Origin: Sambucus nigra
Lineage: Eukaryota > Streptophyta > Magnoliopsida > Dipsacales > Adoxaceae
NCBI GenBank assembly: GCA_949130495.1
Contig: OX422220.1
Coordinates: 11,763,133-11,827,132, forward strand
Direction: 5' to 3'
DNA length: 64,000 nt
The position numbers were made by a program, and so were the translations under genes. How positions within the stretch are numbered: position 1 is the first letter of the stretch; each line of letters opens with the position of its first letter. Shown here one piece after another: positions 32,807-45,732 of the stretch. Under the pieces are notes generated by a model, which worked only from the letters and a program-made list of their open reading frames with translations, was not told the DNA's origin and did not search any database.

Positions 32807-34255
32807 GAGTCTATGGCAGAGTACTTGGCAATCGTTCAAGAAAGGTTGGAAGGATTCATGGAGGCCAAAATAATAAGAATCCCCAACTTAGAGAATGTCC
32901 GAGCAGACGCCCTGGCCAGGCTAGCCTCAACAACGACAACATATTTAAGAAGAACCATACCAATTGAAGTGATTACGCAAAGGAGAATTGAGGAAGATCC
33001 ACACAAAGTAATGAAACTAAATTTGAGACCCTCCTAGATGGGACCTATACGAGCATATATCGAGGATGGCAAGCTCCCTGCAGACTCGAATAAAGCCATA
33101 AAGTTACGTTATAAGGCAGCCCAGTATGTCATGGAAGTAGGAATACTATACAGGTGAGGATACATTGTCTCGCTGTTGAAGTGTGTTCACCCGAAGGAAG
33201 TCAACAAGCTCATTAAAGAGGTACACGAGGGATATTATGGATCCCATTCTACTGAAAGATCATTAGTAAAGCGAATAGCGACCCAAGGATATTACTGGTT
33301 GACCATGAAGGATGATTATGCAGATTATGCAAGAAAATGTGATAAGTAAAAGAGGTTTGCAAAGATCCACCATTACCCAGGGGCCCTATTAACTCTAATT
33401 GTGTCACCCTAGCTGTTCACTATATGGGGAATAGACCTAGTCGGCCCGTTGTTGATGATGAAAGGATGGTACAAGTACCTCGTAATGGCAGTGGACTACT
33501 TTACAGAGTGGGTGGAATCCAAACCCTTAGTGGAGTTGCCTTATAAAAGGGTATTCTAATTTATCTGGAAAATTATAAGATGCCGCTACGATGTGCCCTT
33601 CGTATTCATCACTAATCAAGACATGCAGTTCGACAACCAAGATTTTGAAGACTACTACACTAGGTCTAAGATCCAGATACTACACTCTACACTGGGTTAA
33701 CGACAATGCAATGGCCTAACTGAGGTCACCAATAGGACGATCTAAGATGGGATCAAAAGGAGACTCGATAATGCAAAAGGTAACTTGATTAATGAACTCC
33801 ATAGGTGCTCTAGGCATACCGAACCACCCCACGAAAAGCCACTGAAAAAACATCGTATATGCTCACCTTGGGTAAATAAGTATCCATCCCTATGGACATA
33901 GGTCTCCCTAGCCACAGAGTCCTCAGTTTTGATTCCCCAAGAAGTGCTTTGGCGAGAATACCAGACCTTGATTTGGTGGAATAGGTTAAAGAGAATTCGG
34001 CATTGCATGTGGCCACCAACTAACAAAGGGTTACATGCTACTATAACCATCGGGTGAAGATGAGCATCTTTAAATAATGGGACTACATCCTCAAGAAAGT
34101 AATACAAAAGAACAATAGGCTCAAACCCAATTGGCATGGGTCATACCGGGTAACTTTCATCGTGAGGCCAGGGACTTACCGAATTAAAACTTTGGAGTGC
34201 AAACATTTCAAGAACCCCTAGAATTTGGAGCATCTGAGGACCCAATGATATTGAC
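32807..34255 (+). pseudogene. pol: T3 second RNase H end and integrase
   Basis: It resumes RNase H with ESMAEYLAIVQERLEGF and ADALARLAST, then an RRTIPIEV linker. The integrase zinc finger (HEGYYGSHS, GYYW, CDK) and core follow: WGIDLVGPL, VAVDYFTEW-like, FITNQDMQFDN (the second catalytic Asp appears changed to Asn) and LTEVTNRT. The C-terminal HLRTQ ends near 34250. Numerous stops. Confidence 0.78.
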
Positions 34256-34299
34256 ATAGACCCTGAATGGTCTAAATGCTTGACAAAAAGGTCGTTCTG

Positions 34300-35010
34300 A
34301 CTTTTTAAGAGGTAGCCCAGTTATGTTGTTCATGTGGCAATCTAAGAGATTCCGTTTAGCAGTCCACCTTGAATATCCCTTAGCAGTTGTGCTGAATTTC
34401 TTTTACCCACTATTTTATCAGCCTTGGCTCGACTGTCAAGAATTAGGAAAATTGGTTTGTGGAGCACGGGTCTCGATGTATGCACTGGTCGGTACCTTGG
34501 TGGGTGAGTTGCAGCTTATTCTGTAACTTGGGAAATATTAGTATGTTTGGTTAGTTAGCCTTCGACATACCTTTTTCTACTTTCCTTGGTGGCTCCTACA
34601 TCAAGTTGGATGGGAATAGATCATGACTTCCCGTATTTTGGACTTCTTCCCCGTAGAGGATTTGACGGAAGGAAAGCACATGCGGTTGATCTCTTTGTGG
34701 GAGAATCATCGGCCATCGACTCACGCTTCATAATCTCTTGGCAGGGTTTGACAAGTTTCTTGGGATGACATAAAATTGTTGTAGAGGAGGGTAGTGGCTA
34801 AGATGTTGGTCGAGGAGACCGGTTAGAGATGGTTTACCATGTTTGACACTATAGAAGGGGGGATAGTGGTTTTCCCCAAGATGGATCAAGCTTATCGTTC
34901 CGTGGAGTGCCTTCGGTATACTATCCAGGCAAGAGAAGTTTGGGGGACTCAAGATGTAGATGATAATGAGGTTGGTTCTTTTAGTAGCTACGGGTAGGGA
35001 TTTCCGTGAA
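34300..35010 (+). pseudogene. Unidentified decayed coding fragments
   Basis: A plus-strand frame from the ATG at 34623 is interrupted by four or five stops yet reads like protein: FFPVEDLTEGKHMRLISLW, RWFTMFDTIEGGIVVFPKMD and QAREVWGTQDVDDNEVG. A 67-codon open frame at 34323-34526 lies upstream. I do not recognise the family. It sits between the T3 integrase end and the T4 integrase end, so it could be an antisense ORF remnant of T4 (correct strand and side) or a captured gene. Confidence 0.35.
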
Positions 35011-35547
35011 GCTAGTGTTTATTTGTGAACTTTTGAGTGTTTGGTTATGTTTGGGTAGCTTATTTTAGGAATAGATTGGTTTGGTTTGGTTTTTAGGACG
35101 ATTAAGTTGCTAGGGAAAGTTTTTTGACTCCCTACGCTGATATTTCGTGTAATCGTACTGAAAATTTTCAAAATGGAATAAAAAATGAATTTTGTTATAT
35201 TGTTTTGCCTCTTGATGAGTTTTACATTTGAAATATCTATACCAATCTCTAGGTCACACATAGTCCTTTTATTCATGTAAATGATAAAAGGAACTGTCAT
35301 TCTCGAATATAAGAAAATAATAGCATTTTGGGAAAAAGAAGGGAACCTTGCCCATGTGGAGCGTATGAGCTGGCTACATACCACTGGGGTTTTGAAAATT
35401 TTCCGAGTTACATTTTGAAAGCCAAATTTTCTTTAGAGGATTAGGCCCCACGTAGTTCTAAGTAAAGATAAATGAATATTTTTATTGTTATTATTTTTTT
35501 AGAATAGAAGGGATATGAGAGGAATCGTATTGCGTTGAGATTTTGGA
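35011..35547. other. Unassigned spacer, probably T4 3' region
   Basis: Non-coding AT-rich DNA directly downstream of the T4 integrase stop on the minus strand. No LTR duplicate of 44200-45500 was recognised here. Confidence 0.3.
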
Positions 35548-38500
35548 CTAAGGGTAGAATTTCTTGAGACTTTCTAGGTAGACTTGATGCGCCATCTCTT
35601 CTCCATTAAGGTCGGTGAGCATAGTGATGCCATCGAATAGGATCTTCTTCACGACGTAGGGGGCACTCCAATTTGGCTTGAATTTCCCTTTGGGGACCCA
35701 AACGGATTCTACGATTTCTTTAAGGGCTAAATCCCCTTCTCAGACACCATGGTCCTTGACTCTTTTGCTGATTGATCGTGCTATTCAGTGATGGTACCTT
35801 TATATATGATATAGAGCCTTTAGTCTCCTTTCATCCAAGAGTGATAACTCATCAAGACGGCTCTGATGCTAGTCTTCTTCACTGACTTTACTTTTAAGCA
35901 TGACGCGTAATGAAGGTATTTTTTTCTCGACATGTAGGACTGCTTCCATGACGTATACCAGAGAGTAAGGGGTAGACCAAGTAGATGCTCTAATTGAAGT
36001 AAGGTAGCCCCAAAGGGAGTAAGGGATTCGATCGTCCTAATCTCGATAACTTTTGGTCATCTTGCAGATGATTTCTTTGAGGTTCTTATCAATGGCTTCA
36101 ACTGCACTATTAGTTTAAGTTCGATAGGGAGAATATTTGTCTATTTGGATCCCATAGTCGTCGACTAATTGTGTAACTTCTGCCTAGAAATGTAAATCAT
36201 TGTCTGATACTAGCTCGTGCGGGAACCCGCATCGATAAATGATATTTTTTTAATGAACTTGGCTACCTTATTGGCATTTAGAACTGTGCATGACTCGACT
36301 TCTACCTATTTGGTGAGGTAATCAATGGCAAACAAGATGATTTCATGCCCGTTGGAGGCTTTAGGTGTAACTTTTCCTATGATATCGATGCCCCATATCG
36401 AAAACGGCTAGGGAGAGGTCATGCTGTATAATCCTCGCTGAGGCAAGTGTTGGAGATTGGAAAACTATTGGCAATTAAGATATCTTCAAACATAAGTGGT
36501 ACAATTCTGAACCATGGTAGTCCAACAGTAACCCATGTCGGATGATTTTCTTGGTGAGCATATGGCCATTCATGTGGGGTTTTCATTCCCTCTGGTGGAT
36601 CTTCTGCATCATCTCTTCAATGTTAGTCCCTACGATATAGTGCAAATGGGTTCCATCGAAGAGTTGCTCGATAATGTATTGCTGGATCACAGATAATGTA
36701 TTGGGCAACCAATTTGCGAAGAGTTCCTCGATCTTTATTGTTAGAATCTTGTGGGTAGTTACCGATCTTGAGGTCGTACCAAATATCGTAATACCATCAA
36801 TCAATCATATCGAAGTCCTCTTTTTTTATAAGCTTAATGTGGTAGCAGTGGGTTGGTTTAGCTTATTTTTGGACTATGAAAAGGGCCATCATTATTCCTT
36901 CTGGCATATCGACCATGGAGGCCATGGTAGCAAGGGCATCGGTTAAGCTCTTTCTTGCTTGATTTAAGGAGTGGAAGGTGATGTCTTGGAATTGGGAGGC
37001 CAGTTTTTCTAGGTAGGCATGGAAGGGTAAGAGTCTCTCGTCCTTAACTTTCCACCTTCTAAGTACCTGATCGATGATGAGGACTGAATCCCCGTAGACA
37101 TCTAGGCATCAGATTCCTTTCTTGAGATGAAGCTTGAGGACTATCGTGCATGCCTTGTATTCGATCATGTTTGTGGTGTAGGAAAAATCTAGCTTGATGG
37201 CAATGGGAGTGTGACAGTCATCAGGGGCGATTAAGAGTATCTAAATGCCATATCCTTTCTTATTGGAACCACCATCAAAGAAAATTTTCCACTGGAGATA
37301 TTTTTGGGAGGTACAAAGGACTCATAAATCCAAACATCAACTTCTTCCATAGGGTAGTCATCAAGGTATTCAGATATGTCTCGTTCTTTCATGGCTTTCT
37401 GCATGACATACACAATATCGAATTCGACTAGCACCATCAACCATCGGGCCATTCAGCTAGACAAGGAATATTTCTCAAGCAGGTATTTGATAGGATCCAT
37501 TCAGGATACAAGTCTAATGAGATAAACGATCATGTAGTGTCATAATTTTTGGATGACTTAAACAAGGGCAATACATGCTTTCTCCAAGTCAGTGTAGTTG
37601 ACTTTATACTAGGCCATGTTATGACTGGCGTAGTAAAGGTCCCTTTCTTTACTAGATTCTTCAATGTATTGGTCTAACAAAGCCCTAATTGCAGTGTCTG
37701 TTATGATCAACTATAGGACTAGGGGTAGACCAGGTTGCGGTGGCATGAGTACCGATGGTCGGGTTAGATAATTCTTGATTCGGTCCAAGGCATTTTGATA
37801 GTCTTTGTTCAAGATTTTGGTAGTCTTTCCGAAGGAGTTTGAAGATGGGTTCACAAATAGAAGTCAACTGGTTGATGGACCGACTGATATACTATAATTT
37901 TCCTAAAAATCCATGAACTTCCTTCTCTATTCGGGGTGCTGGCATTTTGCCTTCGACTTTTAATTTGGTAGGATCTGCTTCAATCCCCTTCTCGCCAATC
38001 ATGCATCCCAAAAATTTTCCTTTCATAATGTCAAAGACATATTTTTGCGGGTTAAGTCGCATCAGGTATCATCACAGTCGTTCAAAAAACTTTTTGAGAG
38101 TGGGAACATGACCTTCCCGAGTATTAGACTTGATGATTATATCATCTACGTAGACCTCGACTTATTTGTGTATCAGATCATGAAAGATGGTTGTGGCAAC
38201 CCTCTAGTAGGTAGCCCCTGCATTTTTTAGACCAAATGGCATAACGATGTAACAGAAGGTTCCCCAAGGGGTGATGAATGTAGTTTTTTCTTGATGATCA
38301 GGGTGCATCTCGATCTGATTGTATCCGAAAAACCCATCAATAAATGACTTAAGAGTGTGACTGGTCGTGTTATCCATAAGCATGCTAATATTGGGCAACA
38401 GATAATCATCCTTAGGAGAGGTGTTATTCAAATCTCAATAATTAATGCACATACAAATCTTCCCTCCTTATTTCGGCAAGGGTACAATATTGGCTAACCA

Positions 38501-38600
38501 TGTGGGATATTCGATCATGCAGATAAAGCCTACATTCAACTATTTGACCCCTTCTTTCTTAACCTTGACCGAACATTTGGTGCGGAGTTTTCTATTTGAC
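35548..38600 (-). pseudogene. pol: T4 pol: RT, two RNase H regions, integrase, decayed
   Basis: RT (38600-37700) shows LNNTSPKDDYLLPN, GYNQIEMHPDHQEKT, MPFGLKNAGATY and VEVYVDDIIIKS. A first RNase H remnant with VEFDIVYVMQKAMKERD (37452-37231) is followed by an archaeal-type RNase H (YKACTIVLKL, ALATMASM; about 37220-36880). The integrase has SIWGIDIIG near 36400 and SAVEAIDKN near 36110. It ends KPNWSAPYVVKKILFDG and VYLESLKKFYP with a stop at 35548-35550. Many stops and indels. Confidence 0.78.
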
Positions 38601-38857
38601 CATCTTGAATTTTGGGAGAATTAGAATCTCGTGTTGAGTTATTTGGGGATTAATGTCGATCATATTATCGAAGAACCATGCGAAGACGTCCAAAAAAAAT
38701 TTCAGCAATTTTTGAGTTGCATACTCTTTCTCATCAAGTGTAGCCCCTATCATAATCTCGCACAGTTAACTAATAGAACCGAAATTAATAATAACAGTTT
38801 CATTTTCATTAATTTGATTGCAGTTATATTATTTGTTATTAACCTTATTTAGATCAG

Positions 38858-39523
38858 TTATTCATTTGCAAAATCATCATCATCAAGTGTTTGATTCGAA
38901 TCAAGATAATTAATGTCAGGCACAAGAAGATACTCAAAATCCTCTTTTATTTCATTTTTAGGAAAAAAAACATTGATAGCCTCATCAAAGTATGTCTCAA
39001 TTACATTGTGATCAAAATAGGGAGGAATAACAGAAGAAGAGGAAATGGGATAACCATTTGAGTTGGATTGCATTTCGGCGGGTGGAATTGGTATAACATA
39101 CCAATTCAGGAAAGATGCATCAGTAGATTTGATCAGGAGGGATAGATCTGTTGATGTAGTGCTTAAGCGGATCATGCAGAGTATTAGCCCCAGTGTCTGC
39201 AAGTTGAACGAATCCTTGAATTTACTTCCCTCAAAATCTCCAGTAGAAGCTATAGTCTTCTCAATAAGTGGTTGCACATGATGATGAAAACTTTCGGCCC
39301 ATGAGTAGATATCGTGGAAGAAGATCTTTATTCCGAGTTTCATCATCTTATCCACATAATCATACCACGATTCGAGAAAATCACAAAAGGGGAAATCTTC
39401 ACCCTCTTTGATAAATCTTCCATTCAAGTAATACCCAGATATAGTCTTGGTACTTTCTAGGTTTCTCTTCAACCGAGGTTGGTGAAACATTCTTAGTTCA
39501 TCTGATAATGGTTGCAAGCCCAA
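38858..39523 (-). CDS. T4 protease-RT linker ORF, 221 codons
   Basis: The longest uninterrupted frame in T4. It starts MGLQPLSDELRMFHQPRLKR and contains YYLNGRFIKEGEDFPFCDFLESWYD-type text, a TTSTDLSLLIKS stretch and an acidic end (LDSNQTLDDDDFANE). It lies exactly between protease and RT, where Ogre-type elements have a poorly conserved linker. I recognise no catalytic motif. Neighbouring frames are broken, so its openness may be chance or relaxed decay. Confidence 0.4.
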   Translation of the reverse strand: MGLQPLSDELRMFHQPRLKRNLESTKTISGYYLNGRFIKEGEDFPFCDFLESWYDYVDKMMKLGIKIFFHDIYSWAESFHHHVQPLIEKTIASTGDFEGSKFKDSFNLQTLGLILCMIRLSTTSTDLSLLIKSTDASFLNWYVIPIPPAEMQSNSNGYPISSSSVIPPYFDHNVIETYFDEAINVFFPKNEIKEDFEYLLVPDINYLDSNQTLDDDDFANE

Positions 39524-39989
39524 GCCACATGGAGGAAAGGCCTTTTTTAAAACTATGGGTCCCAGTATCCCCTGTTGTCATCATCCCATCCCCAGTTCGG
39601 GCATGAAGTGCATATTCTTGAATATTTGTATTATGTTGACATTACTGTGAGGGTTGTGCTTTCGATAGAGTCTATCTTTGAAATCATATCCTTTCGGAGT
39701 GGGAGTGGTTCAAATCGGAATCCACACAAAATCATATCATTCTCTCTATGTTGTATCTCTAGTACCAAGTTACTGGTTCTTGCATTCTCAGTGTTATCAT
39801 CGCCTACTAAGATAGTGATGAGCTGCCCATTAGCGAAGAACTTCAGTTTCTAATGGAGAGAGGAAGATACCCCCTTAATACTATGGAGCCATGGTCGGCC
39901 GAGAATTTTTTTAAAACAAGTCGGTATGTCGATGACATGGAATTCACTAACTGGATTTATAACGCCAGCCCCTACTGTAAGCTTTATGG

Positions 39990-42320
39990 ATCACATCACC
40001 TCTCGATGAGTATTGTCATAAGCACACACCATGATAGAAGTTAGAGCATGGCCTCTTAATTTTAATCCCAAGTAGTTGAGGGTTCTTAATGAGAAAATAT
40101 TAAGTGTAGATCCATTATCGATAAGCAAAAGCGGGACGGTCTTTCCCATGACCTCAACAGAGATATTGAAAGCATAGTTCTGATTTGGACCAAACTTAGG
40201 TATTTCTTCCTCAGAGAAGGAGATTATTCTAGTAGAGGGTACCAATTCAATCATATTCACAACTTTTTCTGGTGTGGTGGAAGGAGGGACTGTGGGCCCG
40301 GTAAGCATTTTAGTGTAGCTGGGAAGCCATAAAGAGTCCCCACAAAGTGATATTAGCTTGAGATTTCTTCAACTGATTGAGAATTTTGATCTCCTCGAGG
40401 GTCTTTTTTGGCATGGGGATTTCCATGACGATTCCCTTTCCTTTATCGATCATTGATGATTGAGGGTTCGGAACTTGGTAGTGCCTCCCAGATCTTGTCA
40501 TATGGTTCACAAAAGAGGGGAAATAGAAACCCTATTTCTTTATTTATTTTGGGTTATTCGTCCACTTTGTTGATCTCTCCTAGAAGATCTTCAAATGAAA
40601 TCATTCCACGTATACTTACTATTGGGCTAGTATTTTATGTGCTTTGCTCTTTATCTGAACTATCGAATTTGTCCCCCCATTCGGTGGCAACTATGTCATC
40701 CTTTCACGAGAAGTCAATGCATTCTACAACCTTAACGACCTCTTCATAAAGATCATCTCATTCAACGAGGATATGCAGAAGTGGAGGGACCAGATGACAT
40801 TGTAGTTTCAAAGCAATAAGTAGCTTAGAGATACTGTAAATTTCATCGGTCTATCAGAACAAGTCTGCCATAATCTGGATGGCATCATCTAAACTGACTT
40901 CATCAACGGGTACCATCTAATTATCTGACTCTCGAGCCCACTTCCGATCTTCCAAGAATAGTACACTGAATTTTTTGCAGTCAATGATCATTTCTTAGGG
41001 ATATTTCAGCCCAAACTTTAGGAGTTAGTTCAGTACCGCTAGCAATTCCATATCTTTTCCCCCGGAACGAGTATGGACGACAATATATGCTTTTATAAGA
41101 AGCGACAGGGCTTGATCGGTAAAATAGGTAGGATGTAGGAGAAAATATGGGCAAACTTTGAGGGGTTTAGGTGAATATATGGGCATGGTGGGAGATTTAC
41201 TGGGTGTAGTTTGGGTAAATAGGTTGAATTTTGGGTCTTCTTCTAGGAAGATGGCATTTTCATGATTAGGAAGGGGATGGATGGTGGTGTTTGGTTTTGG
41301 ATTAGCTGGTGGGGTGATAGTACCCTGATCAATTAGACCTTGGATTATATTTTAGAAATGGAAGCATTGGTCAGTGATATGACCGGCAGTTTGGTGAAAA
41401 TGATAATGGGCATCAAGTTTGAAATTTTTAGAAAACGGGTTTGGTAATGGACAAGTGTACAATTACTTGATAAGATTTCATCTCAAAATGTCTTCTTAAA
41501 CTTTGGAGAGGGGAGCGTGAATCTCGGTGTATTCTTTTCTGACTGGGTTAGGGAGGTTTTCTGGTGCCCATAAAGTGGCAGGCTGAGAGATATTATTGAT
41601 GGTTGAAACTGTGGTACTAGAAGGCTTCTCATACTTTCTAGGAGTAAACTGTTCGAATACTTTCTTCGATCTGCACTCCTTCTTCCCGGAGGGCTCAAAA
41701 ATATGGGTAATATTGTCCTCCTATCATTTCTCAAACATGGGGTGGGAATTTCTTCTTCACAATAATGACTTGCTCCTCTTCGGAAGGCCAATTGGTCATG
41801 GTGGCTGCTTTTTCTCTTCTTCTCGCTATGAAGTTACTAAGAGTTTTCTCGAGTCTATTTGAGAAGATTTAAATCACGACGTGTAACCTTCAATTCCTCA
41901 TTATACTTGTACTGCGATATAATTTAACGGGTAACATCCTCCGAACTACGAATTCTGGATTCTTAGAGGGATAGGAACTAGTGAAGAGTGCTATCCTTCA
42001 AGGTTAGTTGGAACATCTGGGCCATTATTTCCTCGGAAGCACCAAGGAGAGTCATAGTCCAGTGTTAAGTTCGGAGATGAACAACTAGGGGCCTTCTACC
42101 CCCGAACTTCTCAATGTTGGTCATTTTAAACTTTTTCGATAGCCTTGATTTAGGGTAAGGAGACATATGGGTGAAATACATGTAGTTCTCGGAGATTCGA
42201 ACTTGGTCAAACTTCTTGCTCAACAGTTTAAGATCCTCCTTAACCTTGTTCAAATCTTCTTCCTTCGAATCAACGGTCGTGAGCAGGTTAGCCCCTAGAT
42301 GGGTAAGATTTAGCATAGGG
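39990..42320 (-). pseudogene. gag-pro: T4 Gag-protease remnant
   Basis: Gag pieces: KKFKMTNIEKFGGRRP near 42130; a knuckle-like HYHFHQTAGHITDQC near 41380; GLIDQGTI; and an MVPVDEVSLDDAI-type stretch near 40900. MTRSGRHYQVPNPQ (40510) introduces the protease segment. KSQANITLWGLF precedes the active site LLIDNGSTLNI near 40130, followed by YLGLKLRGHALTS. The layout is typical of Ogre gag-pro. Stops and frameshifts are frequent. Confidence 0.72.
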
Positions 42321-42329
42321 AGCTGAGCT

Positions 42330-44178
42330 GGCGGTAGCCCGTTGGTAGGAGGGGTACGTGGAGCGTGATGATATTCTTCAAGGACCTACATAGGCTCAGG
42401 TGTGGGAAAACTCACAGCGCTAGGGAAGAGAACCACGGGTTCTTTGGGAATAGGGAATCAGTTTTACTGCACCTCATGAACCTCGGTTTGAAGGTTATCA
42501 ATCTTTGTTGTGAGTTGGGCAAGAATCGTCATCAAATCAGGATGCACATTCGGTACTTAGTCTACGTTATCCATGGAAAGCAGGCGAAAGTGGATTCCGA
42601 ACTCAGAGTAAGTATCCGGAGAACTAGCGGAGCTTCGAGACGATTCGACAAAAGATCGAATCCAATAGGGAGCCTGGCTAAGGTTCGGGTATGAGATCTA
42701 CCCGAGAAGGAAAATGATTTGAATTTATTTTTGAAATAGAAGAAGGGAAAACTTCTATCATGGGAGGAAAATGTTTTTGATATTTTTGGAAAAAAGGATA
42801 AAATATTTTTGGTATATTTTTTATAAAGGGAGGAAGGAAAGTGTTTTTGGACATTTATGATAAAAGGAAGGAATTTTTTTTTTGTATTTTGATAAAAGAG
42901 GGAAAAAGAATGTTTTTGACACTTTTGGTAAGGAAGGAGGAAAAACGAGAGAAAGGTCTCAGCATGATTACTACTATTATTTTGTTTTCACTTGTATTAG
43001 GTTTGTTAAATAAAAAATAAATGCCGGACGGGACCTGAGCCTGAGAAAATTGGGATTGAAAAATATGTAAAACATGGTTGGACTTGTTTCCAGCTCATGG
43101 ACAGGTTCTCGTTTTGAAAAGGATGAAATCGTGCAAAAATTTGGGCGACATGTCGACACATCGTTTCTGTAGAGTTTCGGGTACTAATTGGTAAACTAAA
43201 TATGAGTGCCCTAGGTTTGATGCCTATATGAGGGTATGCATTTGTTGGGTTAATGGAAATGTTCCCCCCTTTGGCATGACTTCCATGATATACGTATTTC
43301 TTTTTAGGCCGATCACTACGCGTGGACAAGCCATTTGATATACCTGAATGTACGTGAATTGACTAACTTTATACCACATGGGACAGTACTTGTGAGAGTG
43401 AATTTGATATACTCAATGTACGTGTATGAGTTCCTTACTATATACCTCCCGTCATGACTTTGGTCAAGCAGTATGATGCAGGGGGAACCGTTTGATATAC
43501 GCGGAATGTACTTGACCAATGGAAGGTGATAGTCATATTGCTTAGGCTAATTGTGACATGTCGGACCAGCGCCTATCACAAAGTAACCCCCTAGTTACGG
43601 GACAAAATTTGGTTAATAGCCATGCTCTTTGGTGATGTAGTGTGAAAAATGCATGATTATTGATTAGTATATCGTGGAGAGAGGATTTTATTTGGCAAGA
43701 TGATCATTCTACTAATAGGGAAAATGTACAAGTATTATATGATAAGTAAATCTAGCATAGAGCATAAATATTACACTAAGTATGGATATGTGAGAGTGTG
43801 TGATGTGTGACTATCTATGAGTGAGTGTGTGGTAGTGAACCTAAGCATGGATCAACTAGAAGTGGTGTGTGATAAGTATGAGTGAGCATGGATATATACA
43901 AGTGTGACAAGTGGAGGTGTGTGCTAGTGACACCTAAGCATGGATATTCTAAGTGGTGTGTGCAACATGTGGGTATAAGTGATCCTACGTGTAAGTAGTG
44001 TGAAGTGTACACGGAGAGTATCTACAAGTGTGTGAGTGAAGAGTGATATAAGCATGGGGTAGATTATACAACAATTAATAGAGAGAAAAAGGGAACATAC
44101 AGGTAGGTGCGTACACACATAAGAAGAAAATGATACCACCCATGCAAACAGAGTCTAAGCCTCTTATGATAAACAGAT
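42330..44178 (-). other. T4 5' leader, non-coding
   Basis: It lies between the primer site and gag. It holds three loosely repeated TTTGATATAC..GAATGTACGTG phrases (about 43330-43510) and a TG-rich stretch with GTGTGTGATAAG words (43790-44040). No convincing ORF. Long leaders are usual in Ogre elements. Confidence 0.45.
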
Positions 44179-44198
44179 CCTCCCTAGAAGAGTCGCCA
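44179..44198 (-). other. T4 primer binding site
   Basis: On the minus strand TGGCGACTCTTCTAGGGAGG, close to the TGGCGACTC..TGGGGA start seen after Ogre LTRs. It is one base from an LTR-like TG boundary at 44200. Confidence 0.55.
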
Positions 44199-44199
44199 C

Positions 44200-45500
44200 T
44201 GTGGCCATCCCTTCCTTCCAAGGGGGGAGGAGTGAAGGTCTCATGCCCTTTTTCCTCTAGGAACGCTTCAGTCATCGTCGATGTGGGGTAATGTAAAGAG
44301 ATGGAGTCACCAACCTATTTTGCACATGCCTTGATAGACCAACATCAAAGACAAACTGATGCCTACAAAACCAATAGTTTAGAGGTTTGGGGGCTAAGTT
44401 ACGGAATGGGAAGGTGTTAGTCACCCATCCTGCCCTTTCGGTCTCTCTGGGCTTGTGTTATTATTCTCCTTAATTTTTTTCTTAAAGTGTGTGTGTGTAT
44501 ATACATAAATGGAGATCGGAATCTCCCAACTCATATCATGGAAAAGATAGAGTGAGGTCATCCAAAGGAATTTTCCCAAAATAATAATTAGAAAATATGA
44601 TGTATATGTTTAAAAAGATATTGATCATTATGATGGAACGATAATATTTGTTAGATAAAATGCCAATATGAATCACAAGTATGATATATATGAGTAATGT
44701 ATAGATAAAAAGGATGAAAATGCAAGAATGCAAAAATTGGACTCGAGTATCGTGTTTTAGCCCAAAACACCTATGTAGCCTATAAAGGCATCAAAGTCCA
44801 TGTAGTTCGTATGAGTTATAATGGTGGGATTTATTCCATAGATTCCAATTGGGAGTTTATTATATATGTGTGTGTAGAAAGTTATTTTAGCTTTGAGAAT
44901 ATGTGGTGAATAATCCCGTTGGAATTTATAGGTGTAACCCTCTTTTTCTTTGTTTTGTTTTTTTTATAGAAAATAAAGTATGTGCAATATAACTAATAAA
45001 TGACGAGGTGTTAATGTGTATGAACTAAAGTAAAAACTAGATTAAGAATTTATGTAACTAATGTGAAAAGTAAAGAAGTTTAAAGAGAGAGGAGAATATT
45101 TGGACCGTCTTTGGAGAATTGAGGCTTGATCTTGATCCTTGATGAGCTCCTTTGAATGTTAGGATGAATGTTGGATGAGAGAGAAGGAGATTTTGCTAAA
45201 TTAGGTATGAAAATAATGGTGATGAAATATGGAAAGGAATTTCATACAATGAAGCTTCGTTGATCGCAAGAGAATATTATTGATGAAGGTTTCTATATAG
45301 AGCACTCCTAGGATTTATTTTTTGCGATGTAGCTATATAGACCTTCATCTAGTTGGACTTAAATTTTGACAAGATTTTTTTTAATTAGGGTGAGTCTATT
45401 TACCTTCGCCAAGCTCCCTACTGAAGTCGACCCCAAATTAACATTATCATTCCGATCTCCGATTTCAGCCATTCATGAAAAAGGTTGTCTCTCACACCCT
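44200..45500 (-). repeat. T4 5' LTR, outer end undefined
   Basis: Contains GGAGTCACCAACCTATTTT and AAGTTACGG..GGAAGGTGTTAG..CACCCATCCTGCCC near 44300-44440, phrases common in Ogre-type LTRs. No second copy is available to set the right edge. Confidence 0.45.
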
Positions 45501-45732
45501 AAAACTACAACCCATAGGATTATTCACTTGCACCACATTGGATAGGACACTGCATATAATTTTATCATGTCTATTGATTGTGTATTGTTGTGTTTAAAAA
45601 GTTTTTTTTAAAAAAAAAACAGTTTAAAATTTAATTTGTAATTTATGTGATTAAACATTTTTTGTAAAAAATAAATTTTCAGAATTAAATTTTGAAGTTA
45701 AAAATATTTTTAATTAATCTGTATATATTAAT

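Larger units (their letters stand above)
27890..34255 (+). mobile_element. T3: plus-strand Tat-lineage relic
   Basis: Gag C-terminus, partial protease, RT, both RNases H and integrase follow in order on the plus strand, with many stops. No LTR was recognised. The second RNase H is split by insertion C1 (30365-32806). Similarity to T1 is clear at protein level throughout. Confidence 0.8.
35548..45500 (-). mobile_element. T4: Ogre-like Ty3/gypsy relic
   Basis: On the minus strand the order is LTR (from 44200), primer site, long leader, gag, protease, a linker ORF, RT, RNases H and integrase. Protein style (YGLP/ALHGY-type integrase, VEVYVDDIIIKS, MTRSGRHY before the protease) is Ogre/Tat rather than the T1 type. 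It is heavily mutated, and the 3' LTR was not found. Confidence 0.75.

Noticed and set aside
32385..33037. Plus- and minus-strand ORFs with repeated GRDHFF/RDQ text
   Set aside because: They read through the GGTCACGG repeat cluster; only the last part (from about 32807) is true RNase H coding.
43790..44040. TG-rich stretch that might be a satellite or regulatory array
   Set aside because: The words are irregular with no stable period; treated as low-complexity leader of T4.
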